Source of the DNA: Acidovorax delafieldii
Lineage (GTDB): Bacteria > Pseudomonadota > Gammaproteobacteria > Burkholderiales > Burkholderiaceae_C
Assembly (NCBI RefSeq): GCF_007993815.1
Contig: NZ_VJWE01000011.1
Span: forward strand, 1,116,001-1,180,000
Direction of reading: 5' to 3'
DNA: 64,000 nucleotides
Shown: piece by piece, positions 55,264-64,000 of the stretch
How the letters are laid out: the number at the start of each line of letters is the position of its first letter
Position numbering within the stretch: position 1 is the first letter of the stretch
Made by a program: the position numbers and the translations under genes
Notes under the pieces: generated by a model
The model's input: the letters and a program-made list of their open reading frames with translations, nothing else
Database searches by the model: none
Told to the model about the DNA's origin: nothing

Positions 55264-55761
55264 ATGCCCGCCATGCCCCACCGCTGGAAACCCAACGTCA
55301 CCGTGGCCGCCCTCATCGAGCGCGATGGCCGCTTTCTGCTGGTCGAGGAAGAAACCACCGACGGCCTCAAGCTCAACAACCCCGCCGGCCACCTGGACCC
55401 GGGCGAGTCGCCCATCCAGGCCTGCGCGCGCGAGGTGCTGGAAGAAACCGCCCACGACTTCGAGCCCACGGCGCTGATCGGCGTGTACCTCAACCGCTTC
55501 ACCAAGACGCGCACGGGCGACGACACCACCTACCTGCGTTTTGCATTTGCAGGCACGCTGGGCACGCACCACGACTGGCGCACGCTCGACACCGGCATCG
55601 TGCGCACGCTGTGGCTCACGCCCGACGAGATCCGCGCCTGCCCCGAGCGCCACCGCAGCCCGCTGCTGCTGCGCTGCCTGGAGGACTACCTGGCGGGCCA
55701 GCGTTTTCCGCTGACGCTGGTGCACACCGATATTTCGGTCACCGAGCCCGCTGCGCAATAG
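55264..55761 (+). CDS. nudJ: NUDIX hydrolase, NudJ-like phosphatase
   Basis: Hydrolyses nucleoside di/triphosphates; E. coli NudJ also acts on thiamine pyrophosphate and HMP-PP. Nudix box GHLDPGESPIQACAREVLEE plus ETAHDF gives the metal-binding set. Framing sequences HRWKPNVTVAALIERDGRFL and RSPLLLRCLEDYLAGQRFPL agree with NudJ. ATG 55264 or 55273. Convergent with the Bug-protein gene. Confidence 0.88.
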   Translation: MPAMPHRWKPNVTVAALIERDGRFLLVEEETTDGLKLNNPAGHLDPGESPIQACAREVLEETAHDFEPTALIGVYLNRFTKTRTGDDTTYLRFAFAGTLGTHHDWRTLDTGIVRTLWLTPDEIRACPERHRSPLLLRCLEDYLAGQRFPLTLVHTDISVTEPAAQ

Positions 55762-55783
55762 CTCTGCGCGGGCTGGGTGACGC

Positions 55784-55799
55784 GAGGTCTTGTGACCTC
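55784..55799. terminator. Short hairpin between convergent genes
   Basis: GAGGTC-TTGT-GACCTC, a perfect 6-base stem overlapping the stop codon of the Bug-protein gene. No T-run, so weak evidence. Confidence 0.25.
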
Positions 55800-56775
55800 A
55801 GTCCGCGGTCAGCTTGCGTTCCTTGATGATGGTGGCCCACTGGGTCGATTCCTTCTTCATGAAGGCCGTCAGCTCGGCGCGTGTGGTGGGTTGTGGCGTG
55901 AGGCCGTGTTTGTTCAGTGCCTCCTTCACGCCCGGGTCGTTCAGCACCTTCACGATCTCCTGGTTCCAGCGGTCCAGCAGCGGCGCAGGCGTTTTGCCGG
56001 GGGCCACAAAGGCGTACCAGTTGAGCGCTTCAAACCCCGGGTAGCCCGCCTCGGCCACGGTGGGGATGTTGGGCATGTACGAGGGCCGTGTGAGCCCGGT
56101 GGTGGCCAGGGGGATGAGCTTGCCGGCCTCGATGTGCGGCAGCGCGGTGGGCGGCGCGGCAAAGTACGAGGTGACGCGCTCCCCCAGCAGGTCTTGCAAC
56201 GCCGGGGCGCCGCCCTTGTAGGGCACATGGGTCATGTCGATGCCGGCTCGCTGGTTGAACAGTTCACCCGCCAGGTGCGATGCCGAGCCCGCGCCGGTGG
56301 AGGCAAAGTCCACGCTGCCGGGCTTCTTCTTGGACAGCTGCACAAACTCGGCCAGCGTCTTCACGCCCGCGCCCTTGTGCACCACCAGCACGTTCGGAAA
56401 GTTCACCCCGCCCGACACGGCGGCCAGGTCCTTGAAGGGGTCGTAGGCCACCTTCATCAGGTGGGGCGCAATGGTGAGCGGTCCCACCGACCCGAGCAGC
56501 AGCACCGAGCCATCGGCGGGCGCATTGACCACAAACTGGTGCGCGATGTTGCCGCCTGCGCCACCCTTGTTGTCCACCACCACCGACTGGCCGATGTTCT
56601 CGCCCAGCTTCTTGGCGATGAGCCGTGCCGCCGCATCGGCCGCGCCGCCTGCGGCAAAGCCCACGACCAGCGTGACGGGCTTCTTGGGCGGAAAGTCTTG
56701 CGCCGCAGCGCCCAAGGCGAGAGGCAGGGTGGCCAGCGCCAAGGCGCAACGCAGCAGGGTTCTTTTGGGGTTCAT
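55798..56775 (-). CDS. Bug-family (TctC-like) tricarboxylate-type binding protein
   Basis: Periplasmic binding protein of tripartite tricarboxylate transporters. ATG 56775 has AAGGAG 6 bases upstream; signal peptide ends at GAAAQ. KKPVTLVVGFAAGGAADAAARL, VVDNKGGAGGNIAHQFVVNA and DPGVKEALNKHGLTPQ are the Bug hallmarks. 325 residues. It is downstream of tcuB, where Salmonella has the MFS permease tcuC, so it probably binds tricarballylate or citrate-like acid. Its TctAB membrane partners are not in the window. Confidence 0.9.
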   Translation of the reverse strand: MNPKRTLLRCALALATLPLALGAAAQDFPPKKPVTLVVGFAAGGAADAAARLIAKKLGENIGQSVVVDNKGGAGGNIAHQFVVNAPADGSVLLLGSVGPLTIAPHLMKVAYDPFKDLAAVSGGVNFPNVLVVHKGAGVKTLAEFVQLSKKKPGSVDFASTGAGSASHLAGELFNQRAGIDMTHVPYKGGAPALQDLLGERVTSYFAAPPTALPHIEAGKLIPLATTGLTRPSYMPNIPTVAEAGYPGFEALNWYAFVAPGKTPAPLLDRWNQEIVKVLNDPGVKEALNKHGLTPQPTTRAELTAFMKKESTQWATIIKERKLTAD

Positions 56776-56814
56776 GGGGGTCTCCTTCATTGTGGGTTGT
56801 TGGGGGGCTGGGGA

Positions 56815-57996
56815 TCAGTCGGCGCCCAGGCCGATGGGGTTGGGCTGTCGCTTCTCCACGGCATGGCGCAGCAGCGACGCGGTGCGGAAGATGCCGTGCG
56901 CAAACTTGCCGTAGGGCATGGTGGCGAACAGCGCCATCACCGCGCCCAGGTGCAGGCACAGCAGCAGCGGCAGGCCTGCGGTGCCACGCACCGCCCACAG
57001 CGCCAGGCCGCTGGTGGCGGTGAGGAACAGCAGGGCGATGAAGGCGCGGTCCATGGGCTTTTGTGCGGCATCGCCGTGTTGCGGGTGGCGGCGCAGGTTC
57101 AGCCGCCACAGGCCGGCCGTGCCAACGGCCAGGCTGACACCGCCAATGCCGCCCAGCAGCTTGGGCAGGCTGGGCAGGTCGTACGGTGCGGGTGCGCCCA
57201 GCAGGTAGTGGTACAGCGTCGCCACGCTGGTGGCGGCAAAACACAGCATGAAGCCGTAGAACGTGAGGTGGTGAAACCGCCTGCGCGACAGGGTGTAGGC
57301 ATCGTCCTCGTTGTGGCAGCCATCGCCATGGCCGCCGTCCAGGTACTTGAGGCGCAGCACGGCATCGGTGGCCTCGGCCGTGGCGGGCGCGCTCAGCGGC
57401 GCGCCGCTGGTAGCGGGCGTCACGTCGCGCCAGAAGCGGCGCACGCCGAGGCCCAGCGCCAGCACGGCGAACAGGAACACGGGCGCAAACAGGCCCACCA
57501 GCAGGTTGTGCGGGAAGATGCCGTAGAAGCCGCCCACAGGGGCCTGCCACAGCGCGGCGATGCCCTGGCCATGCAGCACCACGGCCAGCAGCAGGAACAG
57601 CGTGAGCCCGGCCACCAGTGCCAGGGCCAGGGTCAGGCCGTTGCGCTGGTACAGCTGGCCCAGCGCGGGTGGCCAGGCGTAGTCGGCATAGGTCTGGCCG
57701 CGCACCTGGGCCATGGCCTGCGGAATGTTCACCGCAAACTCGTGCGGCGGCGCGTACTGGCAGGCGTGCAGGCAGGCGCCGCAGTTGTGGCACAGGTTCG
57801 CAAGGAAGTGGATGTCGGCCTTGCCAAACTCCAGCCGCCGCGTCATGGCCGGAAACACCGCGCAAAAGCCTTCGCAGTAGCGGCAGGCATTGCAGATCTG
57901 CAGCTGGCGCGCCACCTCGGTCTCGGGCGCAGACAGCACGATGTCGCCATTTGCCAGCGCCCGGGCGTCGCGCGTCAGGGCCTCAAGCGTTTGCAT
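56815..57996 (-). CDS. tcuB: Tricarballylate utilisation protein TcuB
   Basis: Membrane iron-sulfur protein that reoxidises TcuA and passes electrons to quinones. Two 4Fe-4S motifs at the N-terminus: [15 protein letters not shown] and [16 protein letters not shown]. Helices from ~residue 115 onward with several conserved His ([34 protein letters not shown]) for haem b. 393 residues from ATG 57996 with AAGGAG upstream. The start lies inside the tcuA 3' end (14-base overlap). Confidence 0.9.
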   Translation of the reverse strand: MQTLEALTRDARALANGDIVLSAPETEVARQLQICNACRYCEGFCAVFPAMTRRLEFGKADIHFLANLCHNCGACLHACQYAPPHEFAVNIPQAMAQVRGQTYADYAWPPALGQLYQRNGLTLALALVAGLTLFLLLAVVLHGQGIAALWQAPVGGFYGIFPHNLLVGLFAPVFLFAVLALGLGVRRFWRDVTPATSGAPLSAPATAEATDAVLRLKYLDGGHGDGCHNEDDAYTLSRRRFHHLTFYGFMLCFAATSVATLYHYLLGAPAPYDLPSLPKLLGGIGGVSLAVGTAGLWRLNLRRHPQHGDAAQKPMDRAFIALLFLTATSGLALWAVRGTAGLPLLLCLHLGAVMALFATMPYGKFAHGIFRTASLLRHAVEKRQPNPIGLGAD

Positions 57997-59449
57997 GGTT
58001 TGCTCCTTGTTTTGTAGCGTTTGAGGCATGTTCGACTAGCGCTACCGGGCGTTTGGAGGCCAAAGCTGCCTGCGTGCCCGCAATGCGGCCAAACGCAGTG
58101 CCAATGCTCATGCCCACGCCGGCGGTGTAGCCTTTGCCCAGCACGTTGCCGGCCATCATTTCGCCGGCCACAAACAGGTTGGGGCTGGGCTGGTTGTTAA
58201 AGCGCACCGCAGCCGTGTCGTCGGTGTGCAGACCCAGGTAGGTAAAGGTGACGCCAGGCTTGAGCGCATAGCCGTAGAACGGGCCGGTGTCGATGGGCCG
58301 GGCCCAGTGTGTCTTGGCGGGTGCCACGCCTTCGGTATGGCAGTCGTCCAGCGTGGTGTGGTCGAACTGGCCCACGCGGCAGGCGGCGTTGTAGGTATCG
58401 AGCGTGCGGGTGAAGGTGTCCACGGGCAGGCCGAGCTTTTGCGCCAGCTCGGGCAGCGTGTCGGCCTTTACGCCCGGGAACACGGGCGGCATGAAGCGGC
58501 CAATGGCCTTGCTGTCGATGATGGAGTAGCCGATCTGCCCCGGCTGCTGCGCCACCAGGCGGCCCCAGATGGCATAGCGCTTGGGCCAGAAGTCCTCGCC
58601 CTCGTCGTAGAAGCGTTCGCCCGCGCGGTTGACCACCACGCCCAGCGACACGCAGTCGATGCGCGTGCAGATGCCGCCGTCGTACAGCGGCGCGCGCGCG
58701 TCGATGGCCACCATGTGCGCCTGCGTGGGGTCGCCGATGCGGTCGGCGCCGTGGTCGTCGAGCAGGTGCTTGAGCAGCACGCCCTTGTTGTAGGCCGTGC
58801 CGCGGATCAGGAAGTTGTCGGCCGGCCACTCGCCGCGCTCGTTCTGGCCCCAGGCTTCGCGCAGCCATTCGCGGTTCGATTCAAAGCCGCCCGCGGCCAG
58901 CACGCAGCTCTTGGCGGCAATGCGCTCGCCGTTGGCCAGGTGGGCTGCGACGAAGCGGGGGCCCTCCATCTCGATGCGCTCCACGGGCGCTTCGTAGCGG
59001 ATCTGCACGCCCAGCTGCTCCGCGCTGCGGTAGTAGGCATTGACCAGCGCCTTGCCGCCGCCCATGAAGAACGCGTTGGTGCGCGCCACATGCAGCGTGC
59101 CCGCCAGCGCGGGCTGGAAGTGCACGCCGTGGCGGCGCATCCAGGGCCGGCAGGTGCTCGACTCGCGGATCACCAAGCGCGCCAGGTGTTCGTTGGTCAG
59201 CCCGCCTGTCACCTTGAGCAGGTCTTGCCAGAACTCTTCCTCGGGGTAGGCATCGACCAGCACATCCTGCGGCGCATCGTGCATGCAGCGCAGGTTGCGC
59301 GTGTGGGCCGAGTTGCCGCCGCGCCAGGCGCGCGGGGCGGATTCCAGCAACAGCACGCTGGCGCCGGCCTCGCGCGCCATCAGGGCGGCGCACAGTGCAG
59401 CGTTGCCGCCACCGATGACCAGCACATCGACCACAGCATCGCCGCTCAT
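57983..59449 (-). CDS. tcuA: Tricarballylate dehydrogenase TcuA (FAD)
   Basis: FAD enzyme that oxidises tricarballylate to cis-aconitate. [20 protein letters not shown] (FAD loop), [51 protein letters not shown] and [21 protein letters not shown] place it in the succinate dehydrogenase/fumarate reductase flavoprotein group as TcuA. 488 residues; the last ~18 ([17 protein letters not shown]) are encoded by dispersed repeat copy I. Confidence 0.9.
   Translation of the reverse strand: MSGDAVVDVLVIGGGNAALCAALMAREAGASVLLLESAPRAWRGGNSAHTRNLRCMHDAPQDVLVDAYPEEEFWQDLLKVTGGLTNEHLARLVIRESSTCRPWMRRHGVHFQPALAGTLHVARTNAFFMGGGKALVNAYYRSAEQLGVQIRYEAPVERIEMEGPRFVAAHLANGERIAAKSCVLAAGGFESNREWLREAWGQNERGEWPADNFLIRGTAYNKGVLLKHLLDDHGADRIGDPTQAHMVAIDARAPLYDGGICTRIDCVSLGVVVNRAGERFYDEGEDFWPKRYAIWGRLVAQQPGQIGYSIIDSKAIGRFMPPVFPGVKADTLPELAQKLGLPVDTFTRTLDTYNAACRVGQFDHTTLDDCHTEGVAPAKTHWARPIDTGPFYGYALKPGVTFTYLGLHTDDTAAVRFNNQPSPNLFVAGEMMAGNVLGKGYTAGVGMSIGTAFGRIAGTQAALASKRPVALVEHASNATKQGANHANA
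58013..58064 (+). repeat. Dispersed 51-base repeat, copy I, at the tcuA 3' end
   Basis: TGTAGCGTTTGAGGCATGTT ... GACTAGCGCTACC ... GGAGGCCAAA. Aligns gap-free with copy F (GGCAT, CTAGCGCTACC shared). It lies inside the tcuA coding sequence and just ahead of the tcuB ribosome site. Confidence 0.55.
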
Positions 59450-59641
59450 GGCTGGTGGCTCCCGGCGGTGTGCTGCGAGCGGGGGAAAGAAGAAGGGGGT
59501 GTGGGGCCCATGGGGTGTCTCCTGGCGTGGTCGCCGTGTCGTTCATCGGGGTGATGGCGACTGTAGGGAGACGCAGGCCCGCCGTGCAGCGGGTTCAGGT
59601 CATGGGGGTATCACGGATCGTGATGGCTGCGGGGTGGCCGC

Positions 59642-60631
59642 TCAGGCGTTGGTGCTGGTGCCTTGTTCGCCGATCCACGTCGTACCGAACCACTGGCCAG
59701 TCGTCACCAGTTCGCGCACGCAGTCCGCCAGCACCACCCGCGCGGCCAGTGCAGCGGGCGAGAGCTCCTCGTCGGGCAGGCTGCACAGCAGGTTGACGCG
59801 GCGCGCGGGCGCGTCGGTGAGGCGTGCGCACTGAAAGCGCTCGGCCGCATCGGGGTAGCGGCCCATGGCGGCCCAGGGCTGCACGGTTGAGCCCAGACCT
59901 GCATCCACGGCGGCCATCACCATGGCGAGCGAGTCCACCTCCAGCACCACATGCGGCACCACGCGGTCGCGGGCAAAGGCCGTGTCCAGGGTGCTGCGCA
60001 GGCCGTGTGGGCCGGTGGGCAGGATCAGCGGCTCTTGCCCCAGCTCGGCGACGGTGATGGTTTCCGGCAGCTGCCGGCCACAGGGGTTGCCGGGACCGCT
60101 GCGGGCACAGATGAGGAACAGGTCTTCCTCCAGCAGCGGCGCCATGTCCCAGCGGCGCGTGCCGGTGGCCTGCTGCGCCTGGTGCAGGCGGGTGTCGAAC
60201 AGCACGGCCAGGTCCAGCTCGCGCGCATGCAGCATGGCTGTGAGGTGGCCCGACATGCTCTCCACCATGTGCAGCCGCACGTCGGGGTAGCGCGTGCGCA
60301 TGGCCTGCATCAGCGGCAGGCCCAGCACGCCCGACGTGGTGGGCGCCAGGCCCACGGTGACGGTGCCCGACAGCCGCGCCTGCTGCGCCGCGCGCACAGC
60401 CTGGTCGGCATGGCGCAGGGTGAGCTGCGCCTCGCGAAAGAACGCCAGCCCTGCCTCGGTGGGGGTCACGCCGCGCGGCGTGCGCTGCAGCAGGCGCGTG
60501 GACAGCTCGCTCTCCAGCCGCGTGATCTGCTGGCTGAGTGCGGACTGCACCACGTCGAGGTCCAGCGCGGCGCGGCTCATGGAGCCTTGCTCCACCACGC
60601 GCACGAAATAGCGCAGTTGTCTCAGTTCCAT
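59642..60631 (-). CDS. tcuR: LysR-family regulator (TcuR-like)
   Basis: 329 residues. Helix-turn-helix MELRQLRYFVRVVEQGSMSR, VVQSALSQQITRLESELSTR, then the effector domain. Same strand and immediately upstream of tcuA (192-base gap), which matches the tcuR-tcuAB order; hence the name, which rests on context more than on sequence. Likely activates tcuAB with its acid substrate as inducer. Confidence 0.82.
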   Translation of the reverse strand: MELRQLRYFVRVVEQGSMSRAALDLDVVQSALSQQITRLESELSTRLLQRTPRGVTPTEAGLAFFREAQLTLRHADQAVRAAQQARLSGTVTVGLAPTTSGVLGLPLMQAMRTRYPDVRLHMVESMSGHLTAMLHARELDLAVLFDTRLHQAQQATGTRRWDMAPLLEEDLFLICARSGPGNPCGRQLPETITVAELGQEPLILPTGPHGLRSTLDTAFARDRVVPHVVLEVDSLAMVMAAVDAGLGSTVQPWAAMGRYPDAAERFQCARLTDAPARRVNLLCSLPDEELSPAALAARVVLADCVRELVTTGQWFGTTWIGEQGTSTNA

Positions 60632-60985
60632 AGCGCCCTTTTTGCCATGCGGAACTGTACCCCGGAGCGTCTATTGCCCCTCCCGGGGGCGCGAATACAC
60701 CGGTGCTGCCGCGCCGCCCTGACTTGTTGGCGACTGCGTGCGGAGCGCGCAACGCGCCACTTGCAACAGGCTGACGCCGTTGCTCCGGGTAAACGCGCAG
60801 TCCGAGCCCCGGTGACCCGTCAATTCCCTAGGGAGGCTGGGGACTTGAAATTAATTACACCGCCGGTGGATCGCATTTCAAGAGAGACACAGGCGCTTTC
60901 CCGAAGAATCCGCTGGCGAACCTGGCACCGGCGACTGCTGCGCCAGCATTTTTTCACTTCAACCCTTTCCGAACGGAGACAGGCC
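60632..60985. other. Divergent regulatory region tcuR / lldP
   Basis: 354 bases with no gene. It contains a 10-base palindrome TCCCTAGGGA (60826-60835) and an AT-rich patch TTGAAATTAATTACACC (60845-60861) that could hold the lldP promoter. I cannot fix either promoter with confidence. Confidence 0.5.
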
Positions 60986-62647
60986 ATGATCTGGCAACAA
61001 ATCTACAACCCGGCGGGCAATATGGTTGCGTCCACCGCGCTGGCCGCGATCCCGGTGATCATCATGCTGGCCGCCCTGGGGTTCTTTCACATCAAGGCCC
61101 ACATCGCTGCCGGCATGGGGCTCATCGCAGCGCTGGTGGTGGCCATATTCGCTTATGGCATGCCCGCCGAGATGGCGGGTCGCGCTGCCTTGTATGGCGG
61201 TTTTGTGGGGCTGCTGCCAATCGGCTGGATCGTGCTGAACATCATTTTCCTGCACCAGCTGACTGAGCAGAACGGTAGCTTCAAGGTGCTGCAGGACTCG
61301 CTGTCCAACATCACGGAAGACCGCCGCATCCAGCTGCTGCTGATCGCATTTTGCTTTGGCGCATTCTTTGAAGGGGCCGCCGGTTTTGGCACGCCCGTGG
61401 CAGTCACTGCCGCGATCCTGATCGGGCTGGGGTTCTCGCCACTCGCTGCCTCGGGGCTGTCGTTGATCGCCAATACCGCCCCCGTGGCGTTTGGTGCACT
61501 GGGCACGCCAGTGATCACGCTGGCCAAGGTGCACGGCTACGACCTGATGGAGGTGACGGCCATGATCGGCCGCCAGCTGCCCTTCTTCTCGGTGCTGGTG
61601 CCGTTCTGGCTGATCTGGGCGTTTGCCGGGCGCAAGGCCATGTGGGAGATCTGGCCTGCCATTCTGGTGGCCGGTGTGTCGTTTGCCATTCCGCAGTTCC
61701 TGGTCTCCAACTACATCGGCCCTGAGCTGGTGGACATCATTGCAGCCATCATCTCCATGGCGAGTCTGATCGCGTTCCTGCGCGTGTGGCAGCCCAAGAA
61801 GATCTGGACCTCGCCTTCGATGCGCGGCCACGACCCCAGTGCCGGCGAAACCAAGCCCGCCCAGGCCCCGGTGCGCTATTCACGCGCCCAGCTGATCAAT
61901 GCCTGGATGCCCTGGGTGATCCTGTCGGTGTGTGTGTTTGTCTGGGGGCTGCCATCGGTCAAGGCATGGCTCAATGGCATTTTCTCGCCAGCCTTCCCAA
62001 TGGACGGGCTGCACAACCTCATCGAGAAGATGCCGCCTGTGGTGCCCAAGCCCACCAAGGAAGGCGCGGTCTACACGCTGAACCTGCTGTCGGCCACCGG
62101 CACGGGCATCTTGCTGTCTGCGCTGGTCAGCGCCCTGCTCATGCGCTACAGCCCCGTCGCTATCGTTGGTACGTTCTTCCGCACCGTCTGGCTGGTGCGC
62201 TATTCGCTGCTGACCATCGTGCTCATGCTGGCACTGGGCACGCTCACCCGCTACTCGGGCACGGACACCACCCTGGGTCTGGCGTTTGCCAACACCGGTG
62301 TGCTGTACCCCTTCTTTGGCACCCTCATGGGGTGGCTGGGTGTGGCGCTGACCGGCTCGGACACGGCCTCCAACGTGCTGTTCGGGGGCATGCAGAAGGT
62401 GGCGGCCGAACAGCTGGGCCTTTCGCCCAACCTCATGGGCGCCGCCAACAGCTCGGGCGGCGTGATGGGCAAGATGATCGATGCGCAGTCGATTGTTGTG
62501 GCCTCTACCGCCACCCGCTGGTTCAACCATGAAGGGGACATCCTGCGCTTCGTCTTCTTCCACTCGATAGCGCTGGCCTGCCTGGTGGGGCTGTTGGTGA
62601 GCCTGCAGGCTTATGTGTGGCCCTTCACGTCCATGGTGGTGCGATAG
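60986..62647 (+). CDS. lldP: L-lactate permease family protein
   Basis: Inner-membrane lactate/glycolate-type permease of the LctP family, 553 residues with about 13 helices. WQQIYNPAGNMVASTALAAI at the N-terminus, FFEGAAGFGTPVAVTAAIL, GALGTPVITLAKVHG, TGSDTASNVLFGGMQKVAAE and NSSGGVMGKMIDAQSIVVAS are family signatures. ATG 60986 with CGGAGA upstream. No lldD or lutABC gene follows in the window. The substrate may be lactate, glycolate or another 2-hydroxy acid. Confidence 0.9.
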   Translation: MIWQQIYNPAGNMVASTALAAIPVIIMLAALGFFHIKAHIAAGMGLIAALVVAIFAYGMPAEMAGRAALYGGFVGLLPIGWIVLNIIFLHQLTEQNGSFKVLQDSLSNITEDRRIQLLLIAFCFGAFFEGAAGFGTPVAVTAAILIGLGFSPLAASGLSLIANTAPVAFGALGTPVITLAKVHGYDLMEVTAMIGRQLPFFSVLVPFWLIWAFAGRKAMWEIWPAILVAGVSFAIPQFLVSNYIGPELVDIIAAIISMASLIAFLRVWQPKKIWTSPSMRGHDPSAGETKPAQAPVRYSRAQLINAWMPWVILSVCVFVWGLPSVKAWLNGIFSPAFPMDGLHNLIEKMPPVVPKPTKEGAVYTLNLLSATGTGILLSALVSALLMRYSPVAIVGTFFRTVWLVRYSLLTIVLMLALGTLTRYSGTDTTLGLAFANTGVLYPFFGTLMGWLGVALTGSDTASNVLFGGMQKVAAEQLGLSPNLMGAANSSGGVMGKMIDAQSIVVASTATRWFNHEGDILRFVFFHSIALACLVGLLVSLQAYVWPFTSMVVR

Positions 62648-62768
62648 CGGGTCGACAGAGTCTCCCTTCCCGCCCCCTGCGGCGGGTGTGCTCCGCGCCA
62701 CCGGGGGCTTCGGGGCACAAGCCTCCGAGAGACCTGTGCCCAGCGCCCGCCGTATCGGCCTACAGGGC

Positions 62769-63833
62769 TCAGAACGTGTGCACCACACCGGCCGAGATGC
62801 CGGTGGCCGTGGCCTTGTTCGCCGCACCCTGGAAGCCGTTGCGCCAGCGGGTGTTGTCCAGCTCGGCATACACCTTGGTGCGGCGCGAGAGCTTGTATTC
62901 GGCAAACGCCACCAGGCGGCCGTAGCCATCGTCGGCGGCGGCGGTGCGCGAGCGGTCCACCTTGTAGTAGGCCGCTGTCAGGTCCACCCACGGCGTGGCC
63001 GCCCAGGTGCCGCCGGCGGACAACACGCGCTGCACGGTGAAGCGGCCTGCAGCTGTCTCGGCCTTGTTGCGGCCGGCGTTGGCAGCCAGGCGCACGCTGC
63101 CCCATTGGTACGCGGCGCCCACGGTGGTGCCGTCGAGTGATCGCTTGTTGGTGTCGTTGAAGCTCTGATAAGCGCTGGACACCACCAAGCCGTCCGCAGC
63201 CCACGCCAGTCCCACACCGCGTGACGACAGAGCCGAGGCCTGCGATGCGACTTCGCCAATGCCCCACATGGCACGTGCGGTGAAGCCGCCGAAACGGCCC
63301 GTGTACTTCAGTGAATTGTCCAGCCGGTACGAGCCCGAATTGGCGCCTGCGCTGCCGTACTCGATGCCCAGTCCATGCTGGCTCAGCGCCGTCACGCCGA
63401 TGTTGGGGTTGAAGCTGGCAAAGCGCATGGCCAGCGGATCCACGGGCGAGATGGCATCGGCCAGCGTCGTGGTCTGGCGGCCCAGGGCCAGCGTGCCCCA
63501 GCTGCCCTGCAGGCCCACCCAGGATGCGCGGTCGAAGTATTTGGTGGCGTTGGCCGGGGCACCCGTGTCGGCGTTGAGGCCGCTCTCCAGGTTGAACAGT
63601 GCCTTGGCGCCGCCGCCCAGGTCTTCACTGCCCCGCAGGCCCCATCGGCTGGTGGTGTGGATGCCACTGCCCAGGCTGCGACTGGAGCCGGCCGTGGGCG
63701 CGTTGGATGCGGTGAGGCCGCTGCCGTTGCGCAGGCCCAGGTCCACCACGCCGTACAGCGTCACATCAGTGCCTTGTGCCATCGCGCAGTGGCCGACCAA
63801 TGCAGCGCATGCCGCTGCCATCTTCGTTTTCAT
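62769..63833 (-). CDS. General porin (Gram-negative type)
   Basis: Outer-membrane trimeric porin of the Comamonadaceae/Burkholderia OmpC-like family. ATG 63833 with GAGGAG upstream; signal peptide cleaved at AMAQ; mature start GTDVTLYGVVDLGLRNGSG is the family start, followed by ASRWGLRGSEDLGGGAKALF-type segments and GLQGSWGTLALGRQ. Ends SAGVVHTF, with the terminal Phe needed for Bam-dependent insertion. 354 residues. Solute range is not predictable; neighbours suggest organic acids. Confidence 0.93.
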   Translation of the reverse strand: MKTKMAAACAALVGHCAMAQGTDVTLYGVVDLGLRNGSGLTASNAPTAGSSRSLGSGIHTTSRWGLRGSEDLGGGAKALFNLESGLNADTGAPANATKYFDRASWVGLQGSWGTLALGRQTTTLADAISPVDPLAMRFASFNPNIGVTALSQHGLGIEYGSAGANSGSYRLDNSLKYTGRFGGFTARAMWGIGEVASQASALSSRGVGLAWAADGLVVSSAYQSFNDTNKRSLDGTTVGAAYQWGSVRLAANAGRNKAETAAGRFTVQRVLSAGGTWAATPWVDLTAAYYKVDRSRTAAADDGYGRLVAFAEYKLSRRTKVYAELDNTRWRNGFQGAANKATATGISAGVVHTF

Positions 63834-63927
63834 GGTTGTCTCCTCTTGTTGAAATGCGGGCATGTGTGCCGCTGAGGGGCGGTGGCGCCCCTCTCCCTCT
63901 ATTTCCCAGAGCCTTCTTCGCAGGGGC

Positions 63928-64000
63928 TCAATCGGGTGTGAGCTGGGCCTTGACCACCACACCCTTCCACTTGGCGAGTTCCTGCTTCACCGTCAGGGCC
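63928..64000 (-). CDS. Bug-family binding protein, C-terminal fragment at window edge
   Basis: Only the last ~23 codons are visible: ALTVKQELAKWKGVVVKAQL then TPD and stop. The pattern E-x-A-K-W-x-x-V-V-K-x-A is the usual C-terminus of Bug/TctC proteins. The gene continues beyond base 64000 and is upstream of the porin gene on the same strand. Confidence 0.7.
   Translation of the reverse strand, partial: ALTVKQELAKWKGVVVKAQLTPD

Noticed and set aside
62648..62768. CCCGCC/GGCGGG hairpin after lldP as an intrinsic terminator
   Set aside because: No T-run follows on either strand and the surrounding sequence is uniformly GC-rich.

Overview
The window is a GC-rich chromosomal stretch (clearly well above 60% GC by eye) whose gene content points to a betaproteobacterium of the order Burkholderiales, family Comamonadaceae, close to Acidovorax or a relative. 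The pointers are two Bug-type (TctC-like) binding proteins, a 16-strand-type general porin ending in Phe, the lptD-surA-rsmA block, many M20/LysR pairs, and a dispersed 50-base repeat of the kind I associate with this family. I see no rRNA, tRNA, CRISPR array, phage or insertion sequence. Gene spacing is tight and genes use a uniform GC-rich codon style, so this reads as core chromosome rather than an island.

Layout. 1-9 kb: end of a chemoreceptor, a diguanylate cyclase, an M20 peptidase, a thioredoxin-like protein, a monoacylglycerol-lipase-like hydrolase, a YidB-like protein, a periplasmic M20 peptidase and a divergent LysR regulator. 9-16.4 kb: MFS transporter, then a plus-strand cluster ubiU-ubiV-hemolysin III-ubiT-DGC protein-ubiX-ubiD. 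This combines the oxygen-independent ubiquinone hydroxylation proteins with the prenyl-FMN decarboxylase pair, behind a near-consensus FNR/Anr box. 16.5-23.6 kb: acyl-CoA ligase, a LivK-like binding protein, an SRAP/YedK homologue with Ser in place of the catalytic Cys2, an acyl-CoA dehydrogenase, a DUF3617 protein and a second diguanylate cyclase. 23.8-30.7 kb: rsmE and amgK (minus), divergent from lptD-surA-rsmA (outer membrane biogenesis and ribosome maturation). 31-32.1 kb: a secreted RNase Sa-like ribonuclease and a barstar homologue. 32.2-39.7 kb: malic enzyme, then mmsA, a DJ-1/PfpI protein, a beta-alanine-pyruvate aminotransferase and a divergent LysR gene, together a beta-alanine/malonate-semialdehyde catabolic module. 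39.8-45.5 kb: a short flagellar-rod-like protein, a DUF2061 protein, and an apparent operon of SPFH-SHOCT, DUF4178, DUF350 and membrane aminopropyltransferase genes. 45.6-50.4 kb: a giant MHYT-PAS hybrid histidine kinase translationally coupled to an HD-GYP response regulator. 50.4-55.8 kb: Tat-type FAD oxidoreductase, small membrane protein, phytase-like esterase, riboflavin synthase, GNAT and NudJ. 55.8-64 kb: tricarballylate-type module (Bug protein, tcuB, tcuA, LysR), L-lactate permease, porin, and the tail of another Bug protein.

The most interesting items are: the complete UbiUVT cluster with UbiX/UbiD and two unassigned passengers under a probable FNR site; the SPFH-DUF4178-DUF350-aminopropyltransferase module with its own promoter and a 16-base perfect palindrome; the MHYT/FixL-like PAS kinase feeding an HD-GYP phosphodiesterase; the Cys2-to-Ser SRAP protein; and nine copies of a ~51-base repeat, two of which lie inside coding sequence. 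All functional calls rest on reading protein motifs and context; no database search was run.
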